From assembly GCF_001665295.1 (NCBI RefSeq), contig NZ_LZSE01000050.1, forward strand, positions 1-43,390: a DNA stretch of 43,390 bases, in the 5' to 3' direction. This document shows, piece by piece, positions 17,648 to 26,176 of the stretch. The stretch is from Mycobacterium sp. 1554424.7 (GTDB lineage Bacteria > Actinomycetota > Actinomycetes > Mycobacteriales > Mycobacteriaceae). The translations under genes were made by a program, and so were the position numbers. Position 1 is the stretch's first letter, and each line of letters starts with the position of its first letter. The notes below the pieces were generated by a model, which was not told the origin of the DNA, searched no databases, and saw only the letters and a list, made by a program, of their open reading frames with translations.

Positions 17648-17932
17648 ATGCGTAGGACAATTGCGGTCATTTCCGCCACCGGGGCACTGCTATTCGGTGG
17701 GGCTGGCGTCGCCAATGCCACCACTCAGGGTGTTCCGGCGTCGTCATCGACCACAACGACGCTGGCCGACAACAACAATGGCCAAAACACTGACCAACAC
17801 AGCGACAACAACGGCTTGTGGGGCCTGCTCGGCCTGCTTGGTTTGGGTGGACTCGTAGGACTGAAGCGCCGCAGGGACACCGACACCGTCACCGGTGTCG
17901 GGACAGCCGCAACCCCCGGGCGCGGCGTCTAG
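17648..17932 (+). CDS. Small exported WGxxGxxG-type C-terminal anchor protein
   Basis: This 94-residue protein has a Sec signal peptide (RRTIAVISATGALLFGGAGVANA, cleavage after ANA). A Ser/Thr/Asn/Gln/Asp-rich low-complexity middle follows. A hydrophobic block WGLLGLLGLGGLVGLKRR sits about 25 residues before the end. That block matches the WGxxGxxG plus helix plus basic pattern of WGxxGxxG-CTERM-like proteins, which resemble sorting anchors but lack a known sortase here. A tail of about 20 residues follows the basic stop. AGGAG 6 bases before the ATG supports this start. The function is unknown, probably cell-surface. Confidence 0.75.
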   Translation: MRRTIAVISATGALLFGGAGVANATTQGVPASSSTTTTLADNNNGQNTDQHSDNNGLWGLLGLLGLGGLVGLKRRRDTDTVTGVGTAATPGRGV

Positions 17933-18040
17933 TCGTTTACGCCGAAACCCCCGTCAGGCGCCCCGTCTGGCGGGGGCAGGCGTTTACGGGTTTGCCCACC
18001 GGGTATTTCTTCAATTCCCCTATCACTGGAGGTATCGGCG

Positions 18041-18607
18041 ATGGCCGACATGCTTATTCAATCACCCGAGGAAGTCGTCAAGTTCCTCAAAGCGCAGCAC
18101 AACCTCATCGAGGACATGTTCGACGAGGTGCTGCACGCGTCGGATCCGAAGGCGCGCGAGAAGCCGTTCGTAGAGTTGCGCCAACTGCTGGCCGTGCACG
18201 AGACGGCCGAAGAGATGGTGGTGCATCCCCGGACGCGCCGCGAAGGCAACGGCGGCGACGCGATCGTCGACGCCCGCCTGAAAGAAGAGCACGAAGCCAA
18301 GGAACTGCTGTCGCGGATCGAGAAACTCGACAGCACTTCACAGGAGTTCGTCGACGAGCTGACCAAGCTGCGCGACGCCGTCCTCGACCACGCCCGGCAC
18401 GAGGAGGACGAGGAGTTCCCCGTGCTGCAAAAGGAGGTCGACGCCAACGACCTCAAGCGGATGGGGTCCGCGGTGCGTGCGGCCGAGGCCATCGCGCCCA
18501 CCCGCCCGCATCCGGGTGTGGAATCGGCGAAGATGAATTTCGCCGTCGGTCCGTTCGCCTCGATGCTCGACCGCGCCCGGGATCTGATCGCGCAGGCCAT
18601 CGGATAG
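18041..18607 (+). CDS. Hemerythrin HHE-domain protein
   Basis: A cytosolic protein of 188 residues with a four-helix hemerythrin-like domain that binds a non-haem di-iron centre. Candidate ligands are the His in KAQHNLIEDMFDE, the His/Glu in AVHETAEEMVVHP, the His in KEEHEAKELL and the His/Glu in DHARHEEDEEFP. Mycobacterial relatives are linked to oxidative or nitric-oxide stress. GGAGG lies upstream of the ATG. The selO gene starts 27 bases downstream, so the two may form a redox-linked pair. Confidence 0.9.
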   Translation: MADMLIQSPEEVVKFLKAQHNLIEDMFDEVLHASDPKAREKPFVELRQLLAVHETAEEMVVHPRTRREGNGGDAIVDARLKEEHEAKELLSRIEKLDSTSQEFVDELTKLRDAVLDHARHEEDEEFPVLQKEVDANDLKRMGSAVRAAEAIAPTRPHPGVESAKMNFAVGPFASMLDRARDLIAQAIG

Positions 18608-18634
18608 CGCCCGGCGTTCCGTAGTCTCGGTGAC

Positions 18635-20098
18635 GTGAGCGTCGCACCGGACACCGCCGTTGCCTTACAGGACCGGTTCTTCCGCGCGTTGCCCGAGATG
18701 GCTGTGCGTTGGCAGGCCGACGCCGTCCCCGACGCGCGGCTGCTGGCCCTCAACGAGCCGTTGGCCGCGGAGCTCGGCCTGGACGGCGACTGGCTGCGCG
18801 GTCCCGACGGGCTGCGCTTCCTGGTGGGCAACCTAGTCCCCAGCGGCGCCACCCCGGTGGCCCAGGCCTACGCCGGGCACCAATTCGGCGGCTATGTACC
18901 GCGATTGGGCGACGGTCGCGCGCTGCTGCTGGGCGAGCTGGTCGACGACGGCGGGCGCCTGCGCGACATCCACCTGAAGGGTTCCGGGCCGACGCCGTTC
19001 GCGCGCGGCGGCGACGGCCTGGCGGCGGTCGGCCCGATGCTGCGCGAGTACATCGTCAGCGAGGCGATGCACGCGCTGGGTGTCCCCACGACCCGGTCGC
19101 TGGCCGTCGTGGCCACCGGGCGACCGGTGCAGCGCGAGATGCTGCTGCCCGGCGCCGTCCTCGCCCGCGTCGCCAGCAGTCACCTGCGGGTGGGCAGCTT
19201 CCAATACGCGTCGGCCACCGGCGACCTCGATCTGCTGCGCCGCCTCGCCGACCACGCGATCGCCCGCCACCACCCAGCCGCGGCGGCGGCCGAGCGGCCC
19301 TATCGGGCCCTGTTCGAAGCCGTGGTCGCCGTCCAGGCGTCGCTGATCGCCCGATGGATGCTGATCGGTTTCGTGCACGGGGTGATGAACACCGACAACA
19401 TGACGATCTCCGGCGAAACCATCGATTACGGGCCGTGCGCCTTCATGGAGGCGTACGACCCGGACACGGTCTTCAGCTCGATCGATTTCTGGGGCCGCTA
19501 CGCCTACGGCAACCAGCCCGTCGTCGCCGGCTGGAACCTGGCCCGGTTCGCGGAATCACTTATTCCGTTGCTCGCCAACGACGTTGAGGAAGCCGTGGCC
19601 CTAGCCGAGGAGTCCTTCGGGATCTTCCGACCCACCTACGACGCCGTGTGGTCGTCCGGCATGCGCGCCAAGCTGGGCTTGTCCAGCGACGTCGACGCCG
19701 GGGTGCTCGCGGAGCTAGCCGACGAGTTGCTCGCGCTGCTGAAAGAGAGCCACGTCGACTACACCTCCTTCTTCCGCCGCCTCGGCCGGGCGGCGCGAGA
19801 CGACTCCGAAGGCGCGCGCGGGCTGTTCATCAACCTCGCCGGTTTCGACGACTGGCTGTCGCGCTGGCGAGCCCTCGGCCCGGACGCCGAGTCGATGGAT
19901 CGCACCAATCCCGCCTACATTCCGCGCAACCACCTCGTCGAGGAGGCACTGGCCGCGGCGACGGCCGGCGACCTCGACCCGCTCGCGGGCCTGCTCGCCG
20001 CCGTCACCGCACCGTATGCGGAACGGCCGGGCCTGGAGCGCTACGCCAGCCCGGCACCGGAGGATTTCGGCGCGTACCAAACGTTCTGCGGCACCTGA
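18635..20098 (+). CDS. selO: SelO-family protein adenylyltransferase (YdiU/UPF0061)
   Basis: This 487-residue pseudokinase-fold enzyme transfers AMP from ATP to Ser/Thr/Tyr of target proteins, a redox-linked modification. The family signature is complete: [77 protein letters not shown] and [11 protein letters not shown]. The protein ends QTFCGT, with a Cys close to the C-terminus where bacterial SelO has its redox-active Cys. A GTG start is used. It follows the hemerythrin gene and ends three bases from the convergent TetR gene. Confidence 0.95.
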   Translation: MSVAPDTAVALQDRFFRALPEMAVRWQADAVPDARLLALNEPLAAELGLDGDWLRGPDGLRFLVGNLVPSGATPVAQAYAGHQFGGYVPRLGDGRALLLGELVDDGGRLRDIHLKGSGPTPFARGGDGLAAVGPMLREYIVSEAMHALGVPTTRSLAVVATGRPVQREMLLPGAVLARVASSHLRVGSFQYASATGDLDLLRRLADHAIARHHPAAAAAERPYRALFEAVVAVQASLIARWMLIGFVHGVMNTDNMTISGETIDYGPCAFMEAYDPDTVFSSIDFWGRYAYGNQPVVAGWNLARFAESLIPLLANDVEEAVALAEESFGIFRPTYDAVWSSGMRAKLGLSSDVDAGVLAELADELLALLKESHVDYTSFFRRLGRAARDDSEGARGLFINLAGFDDWLSRWRALGPDAESMDRTNPAYIPRNHLVEEALAAATAGDLDPLAGLLAAVTAPYAERPGLERYASPAPEDFGAYQTFCGT

Positions 20099-20101
20099 GC
20101 C

Positions 20102-20695
20102 CTAGTTCACGACGGCGCGGTTCTCGTAGGCCGCCGTCAGCCAGAACACGGCGCGCTCGATCCCCGGCATGATCTCGGTGACCTCGATCTCGCCCTGCGT
20201 AAAGCGCCCCAGGAACCCGAATACAACGCCCGTGAGGATCAGCTCGAGATCCTTCGCGTAATCCGAATCTACCTGGGCTGTAATCGATTTAGCGACCGGA
20301 AACACCGCGTCCACGCCGCGCTGAATCAATCTGTCGCCGCCCGGCCCCGATCGCGCACGGAAGTACGATCGCAGCATCGTGGGGTGCCGCTCCCACGGCT
20401 CGAAAATCGTCCGCATCACAGCCATCAGGTCGGAGTAAAGCGATTCGCCGCCCGCGCCCGTGGCCGGTGACGGCAGGTTCGCGTAGCGGTGGGTGTCCAT
20501 CCACCAATCGAGCGCGGCGACGATGAGCTCGTCGCGCGTCGCGTAGCGCTTGTAGATCGTCGCGAGGGACACCCGCGCGCGCCTGGCCACTTCCCGGAGC
20601 TGGACGGCCTCGTAGCCCTGCGTGTCCAGCAGCTCGACCACGATCTCGATGATCGGATCCGGTGGGCGACCCCCTTCTGCAACCACGGTAACCAT
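20102..20695 (-). CDS. TetR-family repressor of the divergent SDR operon
   Basis: This 197-residue protein has an N-terminal helix-turn-helix at residues about 10-55 (IIEIVVELLDTQGYEAVQL, then VARRARVSLATIYKRYATRDELI). A C-terminal helical domain follows. Its sequence resembles KstR-type regulators of lipid and sterol genes. It is divergent from the SDR operon, with 46 bases between start codons. Two GTAAC-N3-GTTAC sites lie there, one covering its own ATG, so it should repress both itself and the operon. The inducer is unknown, probably an operon substrate or CoA ester. Confidence 0.92.
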   Translation of the reverse strand: MVTVVAEGGRPPDPIIEIVVELLDTQGYEAVQLREVARRARVSLATIYKRYATRDELIVAALDWWMDTHRYANLPSPATGAGGESLYSDLMAVMRTIFEPWERHPTMLRSYFRARSGPGGDRLIQRGVDAVFPVAKSITAQVDSDYAKDLELILTGVVFGFLGRFTQGEIEVTEIMPGIERAVFWLTAAYENRAVVN

Positions 20696-20700
20696 GTTAC
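20688..20700. promoter_or_regulatory. Operator 1 of the TetR/SDR divergent region
   Basis: GTAAC, CAT, GTTAC is a perfect 5-base inverted repeat. The central CAT is the reversed ATG start codon of the TetR gene, so a bound repressor would cover that start. Its centre is 26 bases from that of operator 2, about 2.5 helical turns. Confidence 0.75.
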
Positions 20701-20713
20701 TCTACCCCTGCGA

Positions 20714-20726
20714 GTAACCACGTTAC
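20714..20726. promoter_or_regulatory. Operator 2 of the TetR/SDR divergent region
   Basis: GTAAC, CAC, GTTAC is a second copy with the same arms as operator 1, starting 26 bases away and 16 bases before the first SDR start. AAGGGG just after it serves as the ribosome binding site for the SDR gene. A repressor here would block the operon promoter. Confidence 0.75.
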
Positions 20727-20741
20727 TAAGGGGCAGCAACA

Positions 20742-21572
20742 ATGGGCCAACTAGAAGGCAAGGTCGCCTTCGTCACCGGGGTCGCCCGCGGTCAGGGCCG
20801 CAGCCACGCGATTCGCCTGGCGCGCGACGGGGCCGACATCGTCGGCATCGACATCTGCGCAGACATTCCCGCGAACGGCTACCCGATGGCCAGCCGCGCC
20901 GAGCTCGACGAAACGGTGGGCCTCGTGGAGGCGGAGGGCGCCAAGATGCTCGGCCTGGTGGCCGACGTCCGCGACTTCCATCAGGTCAAGTCGGCGGTGG
21001 ACGCCGGCGTCGAGCAGTTCGGCCGCCTCGACATCGTGCTGGCCAACGCGGGAATCGCCCCCGTGGCGTTCCGCGAGCTGACCATCGAGGAGGAGCTGGA
21101 GCAGTGGAAGGCGGCGACGGGGGTCAACCTCGACGGTGCGTATCACACCGCGTGGGCGGCGATTCCGCACCTGCTCGCCGGTAATCGCGGCGGGGCGATC
21201 GTCTTCACCAGCTCGACGGCCGGGCTGAAAGGCTTCGGCGGACTGCAGGGCGGCGGTCTCGGCTACGCGGCGTCCAAGCACGGCATCGTCGGGCTGATGC
21301 GCACGCTCGCCAATGCGCTTGCCCCCATGAACATTCGGGTCAACACCGTGCACCCGACGGCGGTCAACACGATGATGGCGGTCAATCCCGCCATGACGGA
21401 ATTCCTCGAGAATTACCCCGACGGCGGCCCGCACCTGCAGAACCCGATGCCGGTCGGCCTGTTGGAGCCCGAGGACATCAGCGCCGCCATCGCCTACCTG
21501 GTCTCCGACGCGGCCAAGTACGTCACCGGGGTGACCTTCCCCGTCGACGCCGGCTTCTGCAACAAGTTATGA
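20742..21572 (+). CDS. SDR-family oxidoreductase, mycofactocin-coupled type (first copy)
   Basis: A 276-residue classical short-chain dehydrogenase. The cofactor site is VTGVARGQGRSHAIRLA, followed by IVGIDICADI, the extended form seen in SDRs that need mycofactocin to reoxidise a tightly bound NADH. The catalytic set is Ser in FTSSTAG and Tyr/Lys in YAASKHG; NAG is in LANAGIAP. It would oxidise an alcohol, perhaps a cyclic or terpenoid one. It is the first gene of a five-gene operon. AAGGGG lies 9 bases before the ATG. It overlaps the next gene by four bases. Confidence 0.9.
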   Translation: MGQLEGKVAFVTGVARGQGRSHAIRLARDGADIVGIDICADIPANGYPMASRAELDETVGLVEAEGAKMLGLVADVRDFHQVKSAVDAGVEQFGRLDIVLANAGIAPVAFRELTIEEELEQWKAATGVNLDGAYHTAWAAIPHLLAGNRGGAIVFTSSTAGLKGFGGLQGGGLGYAASKHGIVGLMRTLANALAPMNIRVNTVHPTAVNTMMAVNPAMTEFLENYPDGGPHLQNPMPVGLLEPEDISAAIAYLVSDAAKYVTGVTFPVDAGFCNKL

Positions 21573-22378
21573 GTGCCACGGGGCGAGTCGCCGGCAAGCG
21601 CGTTCTGGTAACCGGCGCCGCGCGCGGAATGGGCCGCAGCCACGCGGTGCGCCTGGCCGAGGAAGGTGCCGACCTGATCCTGGTCGACATCTGCGCCTCG
21701 CTGCCGGAGGTCGAGTATCCCCTCGCGTCGCGCGCCGACCTCGAGGAGACCGCGCGGCTGGTCGAAAAGCACGACCGCCGCGCGGTGCTGCGCGTGGTGG
21801 ACATCCGCGACGCGGCCGCCCTGGCATCGGCGGTCGACGACGGCGTCGCCGAACTGGGCGGGCTGGACGCCGCCGTGGCCAACGCCGGGGTGCTGACCGT
21901 CGGCACGTGGGACACGACGACGTCGCAGCAGTGGCGCACCGTCGTCGACGTCAACCTCATCGGCACCTGGAACACCTGCGCCGCCGCCCTCCCCCACCTC
22001 GTCGACCGGGGCGGCAGCCTGATCCTCGTCAGTTCCTCGGCGGGGCTGAAGGGCACCCCGCTGCACCTGCCGTACACGGCGTCCAAACACGGCGTCGTCG
22101 GGTTGAGCCGCGCGCTGGCCAATGAGCTTGCGGCACAGAGCGTTCGCGTCAACACCGTGCACCCGACCGGGGTGGAGACGGGAATGCGCCCGGAGTCCAT
22201 GCACGCGCTCCTCGCCGAGCAGCGACCCGACTTGATCCCCATCTTCCTCAACGCCCTGCCCACCGTGATGGCCGAGGCGATAGACATCAGCAACGCGGTG
22301 CTGTTTCTGGTGTCCGACGAGTCCCGGTTCGTCACCGGGCTGGAGTTCAAGGTCGACGCCGGCGTCACGCTGCGCTAG
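21569..22378 (+). CDS. SDR-family oxidoreductase, mycofactocin-coupled type (second copy)
   Basis: A 269-residue SDR homologous to the gene before it, roughly half identical by eye. Key parts are VTGAARGMGRSHAVRLAEEGA, ILVDICASL, VANAGVLT, the Ser in VSSSAGLKG, YTASKHGVVG and NTVHPTGVETGM. The shared insert between beta-2 and helix 3 (YPLASRADLEETARLVE) is typical of the mycofactocin-associated subfamily. ATGA overlap with the first SDR ensures coupled translation. The two copies probably act on successive or differently shaped alcohols, or on opposite stereoisomers. Confidence 0.9.
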   Translation: MSATGRVAGKRVLVTGAARGMGRSHAVRLAEEGADLILVDICASLPEVEYPLASRADLEETARLVEKHDRRAVLRVVDIRDAAALASAVDDGVAELGGLDAAVANAGVLTVGTWDTTTSQQWRTVVDVNLIGTWNTCAAALPHLVDRGGSLILVSSSAGLKGTPLHLPYTASKHGVVGLSRALANELAAQSVRVNTVHPTGVETGMRPESMHALLAEQRPDLIPIFLNALPTVMAEAIDISNAVLFLVSDESRFVTGLEFKVDAGVTLR

Positions 22379-22410
22379 GCATCCAACGTTCAACGGAGAG
22401 AGCAGATTTC

Positions 22411-23208
22411 ATGCCAGAACGTTCGCAACGCGGGCTTCGCCAGTTCGCGGAGGTAATGACGGTGCCCGCGCCCGCGGACACGAACGCCACGACCAGCGCG
22501 CTGATCGAGTTCATCTTCGCCGAGGTCTGGTCGCGGCCGATCTTGAGCCGCAGGGACCGGCGTTTCGTCACGCTGGCATGCGTCGCGGCCGCCGACGCCG
22601 AAGGGCCCCTCCAGGATCACGTGTACGCGGCGTTGAACAGCGGCGACGTAAGCATCACCGAGATGCGCGAAACGGTGCTGCATTTCGCGGTATACGCCGG
22701 ATGGCCCAAGGCGTCGCGGTTCAACATGGCCGTCGACGCGCAATGGGAACGGATCCATCGCGAGCGCGGCCAAGCGGTGCCGCCGCCCGAGCCGCTGCTA
22801 CCCCTTACCACGCCGAGCGATCCGGAGAGCCGGTTGGCCACCGGGGAGCAATGCTTCAAGGCGGTCAATTGCATTCCGTTCGTGCCGATTCGGGACAACC
22901 CCTACTCGGGCGCGGGGATTTTGAACTTTGTGTTCGGCGAGATGTGGCTGCGACCGGGGCTGGGCACTAAGGAGCGGCGCCTGATAACGGTGGCCTGTGT
23001 GGCCATCCAGGACGCGCCCATCCCGATCCTGAGCCACGTGTACGCCGCTCTCAAGAGCCGCGACATCTCCTTCGACGAGATGGACGAACTGGCCCTGCAT
23101 TTCGCCGCCTACTACGGCTGGCCGAAGGCATCACACCTCAGCGAGGTGATCGGCGAACAGAAGCAGCGTGTCTCGGCCGAGTGGCGCGCGGAAGCCACCG
23201 CGACGTGA
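22411..23208 (+). CDS. Double carboxymuconolactone-decarboxylase-like (AhpD-fold) protein
   Basis: The 265-residue protein is an internal duplication of the small AhpD/CMD helical domain. The halves align as FAEVWSRPILSRRDRRFVTL with FGEMWLRPGLGTKERRLITV, as LQDHVYAALNSGD with LSHVYAALKSRD, and as LHFAVYAGWPKAS with LHFAAYYGWPKAS. Both keep the His in xHVYAAL. Neither has the AhpD CxxC, so peroxidase activity is unlikely. A lactone decarboxylase, hydrolase or isomerase role is possible. GGAGAG lies 9 bases before the ATG. The ALDH start overlaps its stop. Confidence 0.86.
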   Translation: MPERSQRGLRQFAEVMTVPAPADTNATTSALIEFIFAEVWSRPILSRRDRRFVTLACVAAADAEGPLQDHVYAALNSGDVSITEMRETVLHFAVYAGWPKASRFNMAVDAQWERIHRERGQAVPPPEPLLPLTTPSDPESRLATGEQCFKAVNCIPFVPIRDNPYSGAGILNFVFGEMWLRPGLGTKERRLITVACVAIQDAPIPILSHVYAALKSRDISFDEMDELALHFAAYYGWPKASHLSEVIGEQKQRVSAEWRAEATAT

Positions 23209-24653
23209 ACCCGTCGCTGCAGGGAGGGCTCCTGATCGCCGGCGACCGCGTCAACCGGTCGTCCGGCGGGACCCACCAGCACATCTACCCGGCCACCGGC
23301 CGACCCAACGCGACCGTGCAGCTGGCGGGCCCCGCCGAGATCGACGAAGCGGTCGCCTCCGCGTGGCGGGCCCACCGGGAATGGATGTCGCTGACCGCCG
23401 ATCGCCGGCGGGACCTGTTGATCGATCTGGCCGACGCGGTGCACGAGCGCCTCGACGAGCTGGCCCGGCTCAACGTGCACGACTACGCCGTCCCGATCTC
23501 CTTCGCGCACAACGCAATTCTCCTCGAGCGATTCCTGCGCCACTTCGCGGGCTATGTCGACAAACCGCACGGCCTCAGCACGCCGGTGGCCGAATCGTTC
23601 GACGTCAACCTCGTCGAACGCGAGCCCTACGGCGTCGTCGGCGTCATCACCCCGTGGAACGGCGCACTGGTGGTGATTGCGTCGTGCGTCGCCCCGGCGC
23701 TGGCGGCCGGCAACGCCGTCGTCCTCAAGCCATCGGAGGTGGCGCCGTTCGCCGCGCTGCGGTTCGGCGAGCTGTGTGTCGAGGCCGGGCTACCGGCCGG
23801 GCTCGTCAACGTGGTTCCCGCCGGACCCGAGGGCGGGGACTCCCTGGTCCGGCACCCAGGAATCCGCAAGGTGCACTTCACCGGCGGCGGAGCGACCGCC
23901 CGCAAGGTCGTGGAGGCGGCGGCGACGAACCTGACACCGGTGGTCACCGAGCTGGGCGGCAAGTCGGCGATGATCGTCTTCGACGACGCCGACCTGGACG
24001 CGGCGGCCATCCTGTCGGCGCACCAGGGCCCGCTGATCCAGTCGGGACAGAGCTGCGCCTGCGCGAGCCGGATCCTGGTTCACGAATCCGTCTACGACGC
24101 GTTCGCGGAACGATTCGTCGGCATCCTCAGGGCCGCCAAGGCGGGTGACCCGTTCGACCCCGGCGTGGTCTTCGGGCCGGTGATCAGCCAGGCCGCCGCC
24201 GACCGCATCATCACCGAGATCGACGATGCAGTCACGACCAAGGCGGGTGAATTACTCACCGGCGGAACCCGATTGGGCGGCGAGCTGGCGGCGGGTTACT
24301 ACATCGAGCCGACCGCCTTCGGCGGCGTGGACAACGCCTCCACGCTGGCCCAGACGGAGACCTTCGGCCCGGTCGTGTCCCTGATGAGGTTCGGCGACGA
24401 AGCGGAAGCGGTGCGCATCGCCAACGACACGCCCTACGGTTTGAACGCCTTCGTGCAGACGCGTGATGTCTCCCGGGCCCATCGCGTGGCGCGCCGACTC
24501 GAGGCGGGCTCGGTGTGGATCAACACGTTCAGCGACATCTCGCCGCAGGGACCGTACGGCGGTTTCAAGCAAAGCGGCTTCGGCCGCACCGGCGGCCTGG
24601 AGGGCCTCTACGAGTTCCTGCAAGTCAAGAACATTCGAATCGGCATGGGCTGA
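23205..24653 (+). CDS. NAD(P)-dependent aldehyde dehydrogenase
   Basis: A 482-residue ALDH that oxidises an aldehyde to the acid. It has the Rossmann segment VVGVITPWNGALVV and KPSEVAPFAAL. The general base is Glu249 in TELGGKSA, and the catalytic Cys284 is in GQSCACASR. FTGGGATARKV and the C-terminal PYGGFKQSGFGRTGG are also typical. A GTG start at 23205 is chosen because it overlaps the preceding stop by four bases (GTGA); an earlier in-frame start at 23181 would lie inside the CMD gene. It is the fourth gene of the operon and probably acts after the SDRs. Confidence 0.94.
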   Translation: MNPSLQGGLLIAGDRVNRSSGGTHQHIYPATGRPNATVQLAGPAEIDEAVASAWRAHREWMSLTADRRRDLLIDLADAVHERLDELARLNVHDYAVPISFAHNAILLERFLRHFAGYVDKPHGLSTPVAESFDVNLVEREPYGVVGVITPWNGALVVIASCVAPALAAGNAVVLKPSEVAPFAALRFGELCVEAGLPAGLVNVVPAGPEGGDSLVRHPGIRKVHFTGGGATARKVVEAAATNLTPVVTELGGKSAMIVFDDADLDAAAILSAHQGPLIQSGQSCACASRILVHESVYDAFAERFVGILRAAKAGDPFDPGVVFGPVISQAAADRIITEIDDAVTTKAGELLTGGTRLGGELAAGYYIEPTAFGGVDNASTLAQTETFGPVVSLMRFGDEAEAVRIANDTPYGLNAFVQTRDVSRAHRVARRLEAGSVWINTFSDISPQGPYGGFKQSGFGRTGGLEGLYEFLQVKNIRIGMG

Positions 24654-24671
24654 AGCGTTTACAGTTCCAGG

Positions 24672-26156
24672 ATGACGAGTAGCGTCGCCGTCATCGGAGC
24701 GGGTCCGGGCGGGCTGGTCGCGGCGCGTTGGCTGCTGGCGCAGGGGTTCGAGCCGACGATCTTCGAGCGCTCTCCGGTGCTCGGCGGCCAGTGGGCGGGG
24801 CTGGACGGCCGAAGTGGCGTGTGGCCGAGCATGCACACGAACAGCAGCCGCATCCTGACGGCCTTCAGCGACCTCGAGCACGAGACCGACCTCGTCTATC
24901 CGTCCAACCGGGACATTCTCGAGTATTTGCGCCGCTACGCCGAAACCTTCGGCCTCACCGCGCGCATCGTGTTCGGGACGCAAATCGAACTCATCAGACG
25001 AAACGGTGCCCAGTGGCTCGTTCGGCACGCCTGCGGGGAGCAGAGCTTCGAGCGGGTGGTGGTGGCGACGGGCAGGTTCCACGCAGCCGCCATTCCCCCC
25101 GTGCCGGGCCTCGAGACGTTCGCCGGCTCGGCGGGTGCGACGTCGACGTACCGCTACCGCGGCCCCGGCCCGTATCGGGGCAAGCGCGTCCTCGTGGCGG
25201 GCTGCGCGATCAGCGCGCTCGAGATCGCCGCGGAGCTGGCGCAGCTGGGCGCGGCGCGCGTCGTGGTGACCCAGCGGCGCCAGAGGTACGTCCTGCCCAA
25301 GTTTGTCGCCGGAGTCCCGTCCGATCACCGCGTCTATACGCGATACGCAACGCTGGCCGGCGAGGCGCTGACGGCGGCAGAGGTCGATCGGCAGCTGAAG
25401 CAGATCGTGGTCGCGGCGGTCGGCAGCCCCGAGCAGTACGGCGCCCCGGCGCCCGACCCGTCGCTCTCCGTGGCCGGGCTGACCCTCAATCAGCACTACC
25501 TGCCGCTGGTGGCCGAGGGCCGGATCTCTGTTCGCCCGTGGATGAAGTCGATCGCGGACAGCACCGTGGCTTTCGCCGACGGGTGCGCCGAGGAATTCGA
25601 CGGGATCGTGTTCGGCACCGGATTCAACCTGTCGTTGCCGTTTCTCGATGAGGACATCCGGCGCATCCTCGACCTGGACTCGGTGCACATGGACGCCGAC
25701 CGCTACACCTTCCATCCCGACCTCCCGGGGCTGGCCTTCATGGGGATGTGGGACCAGTCGGGCGGATACTTTGTGCCGCTTGAACTTCAAGCCAGGTGGA
25801 TCGCATATACGTGGGGCGGCAGCATCCCGTCGACTACGGACGACGACCAGCGGTCGGCGATCGAGGCTTATCGCTCGCGGCGGGGCGCCTCACAGAAGAC
25901 GCGGATGAACCTGGTTGCCGTGACCTTCGCCAGGGCCGCCGGGGTGGAGCCGGACCCGGATTGCTGGCCGCCGCTGCGGCGTGCGCTGCTGTTCGGCCCG
26001 CTGGCACCGAGTTGTTTCCGGCTCGAAGGCACGGATGCGTCGCCCGAAGCGGCGACCCGGTTCGCGCGCGACGCCGCTACGTTTGGTGCGATCACATCCA
26101 ACGAGCTGACCGAGCCGGAACGGAGCGATTGGTCACTGGTGGCGGGGTCTGGTTAA
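24672..26156 (+). CDS. Flavin-containing monooxygenase (FMO/Baeyer-Villiger-like)
   Basis: A 494-residue two-dinucleotide-fold flavoprotein. The FAD motif is VIGAGPGGLVAARWL. GGQWAG, WPSMHTNSSR and YLRRYAETFGL follow the FMO pattern. The FMO fingerprint FxGxxxHxxxY is degenerate (FAGSAGATSTYRYRG). The NADPH motif is also unusual (VAGCAISALEIAAE in place of GxGxxG). FGTGFNLSLPFL matches the FMO ATGY-like segment. It would insert oxygen into a ketone or oxidise a heteroatom. It lies 18 bases after the ALDH gene as the last operon member. The broken fingerprints mean NADPH use should not be assumed. Confidence 0.87.
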   Translation: MTSSVAVIGAGPGGLVAARWLLAQGFEPTIFERSPVLGGQWAGLDGRSGVWPSMHTNSSRILTAFSDLEHETDLVYPSNRDILEYLRRYAETFGLTARIVFGTQIELIRRNGAQWLVRHACGEQSFERVVVATGRFHAAAIPPVPGLETFAGSAGATSTYRYRGPGPYRGKRVLVAGCAISALEIAAELAQLGAARVVVTQRRQRYVLPKFVAGVPSDHRVYTRYATLAGEALTAAEVDRQLKQIVVAAVGSPEQYGAPAPDPSLSVAGLTLNQHYLPLVAEGRISVRPWMKSIADSTVAFADGCAEEFDGIVFGTGFNLSLPFLDEDIRRILDLDSVHMDADRYTFHPDLPGLAFMGMWDQSGGYFVPLELQARWIAYTWGGSIPSTTDDDQRSAIEAYRSRRGASQKTRMNLVAVTFARAAGVEPDPDCWPPLRRALLFGPLAPSCFRLEGTDASPEAATRFARDAATFGAITSNELTEPERSDWSLVAGSG

Positions 26157-26176
26157 TTCGCCTGCCCGGCAAGGGT

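Noticed and set aside
22411-23208. Alkylhydroperoxidase (AhpD) activity for the double CMD protein
   Set aside because: Neither half has the CxxC pair that the peroxidase needs.
24252-25790. A 512-codon open frame on the reverse strand across the ALDH and FMO genes
   Set aside because: It lies antisense to two clear genes, and its product is Arg/His/Val/Glu-rich without domains, as expected from codon-position GC bias in this genome.
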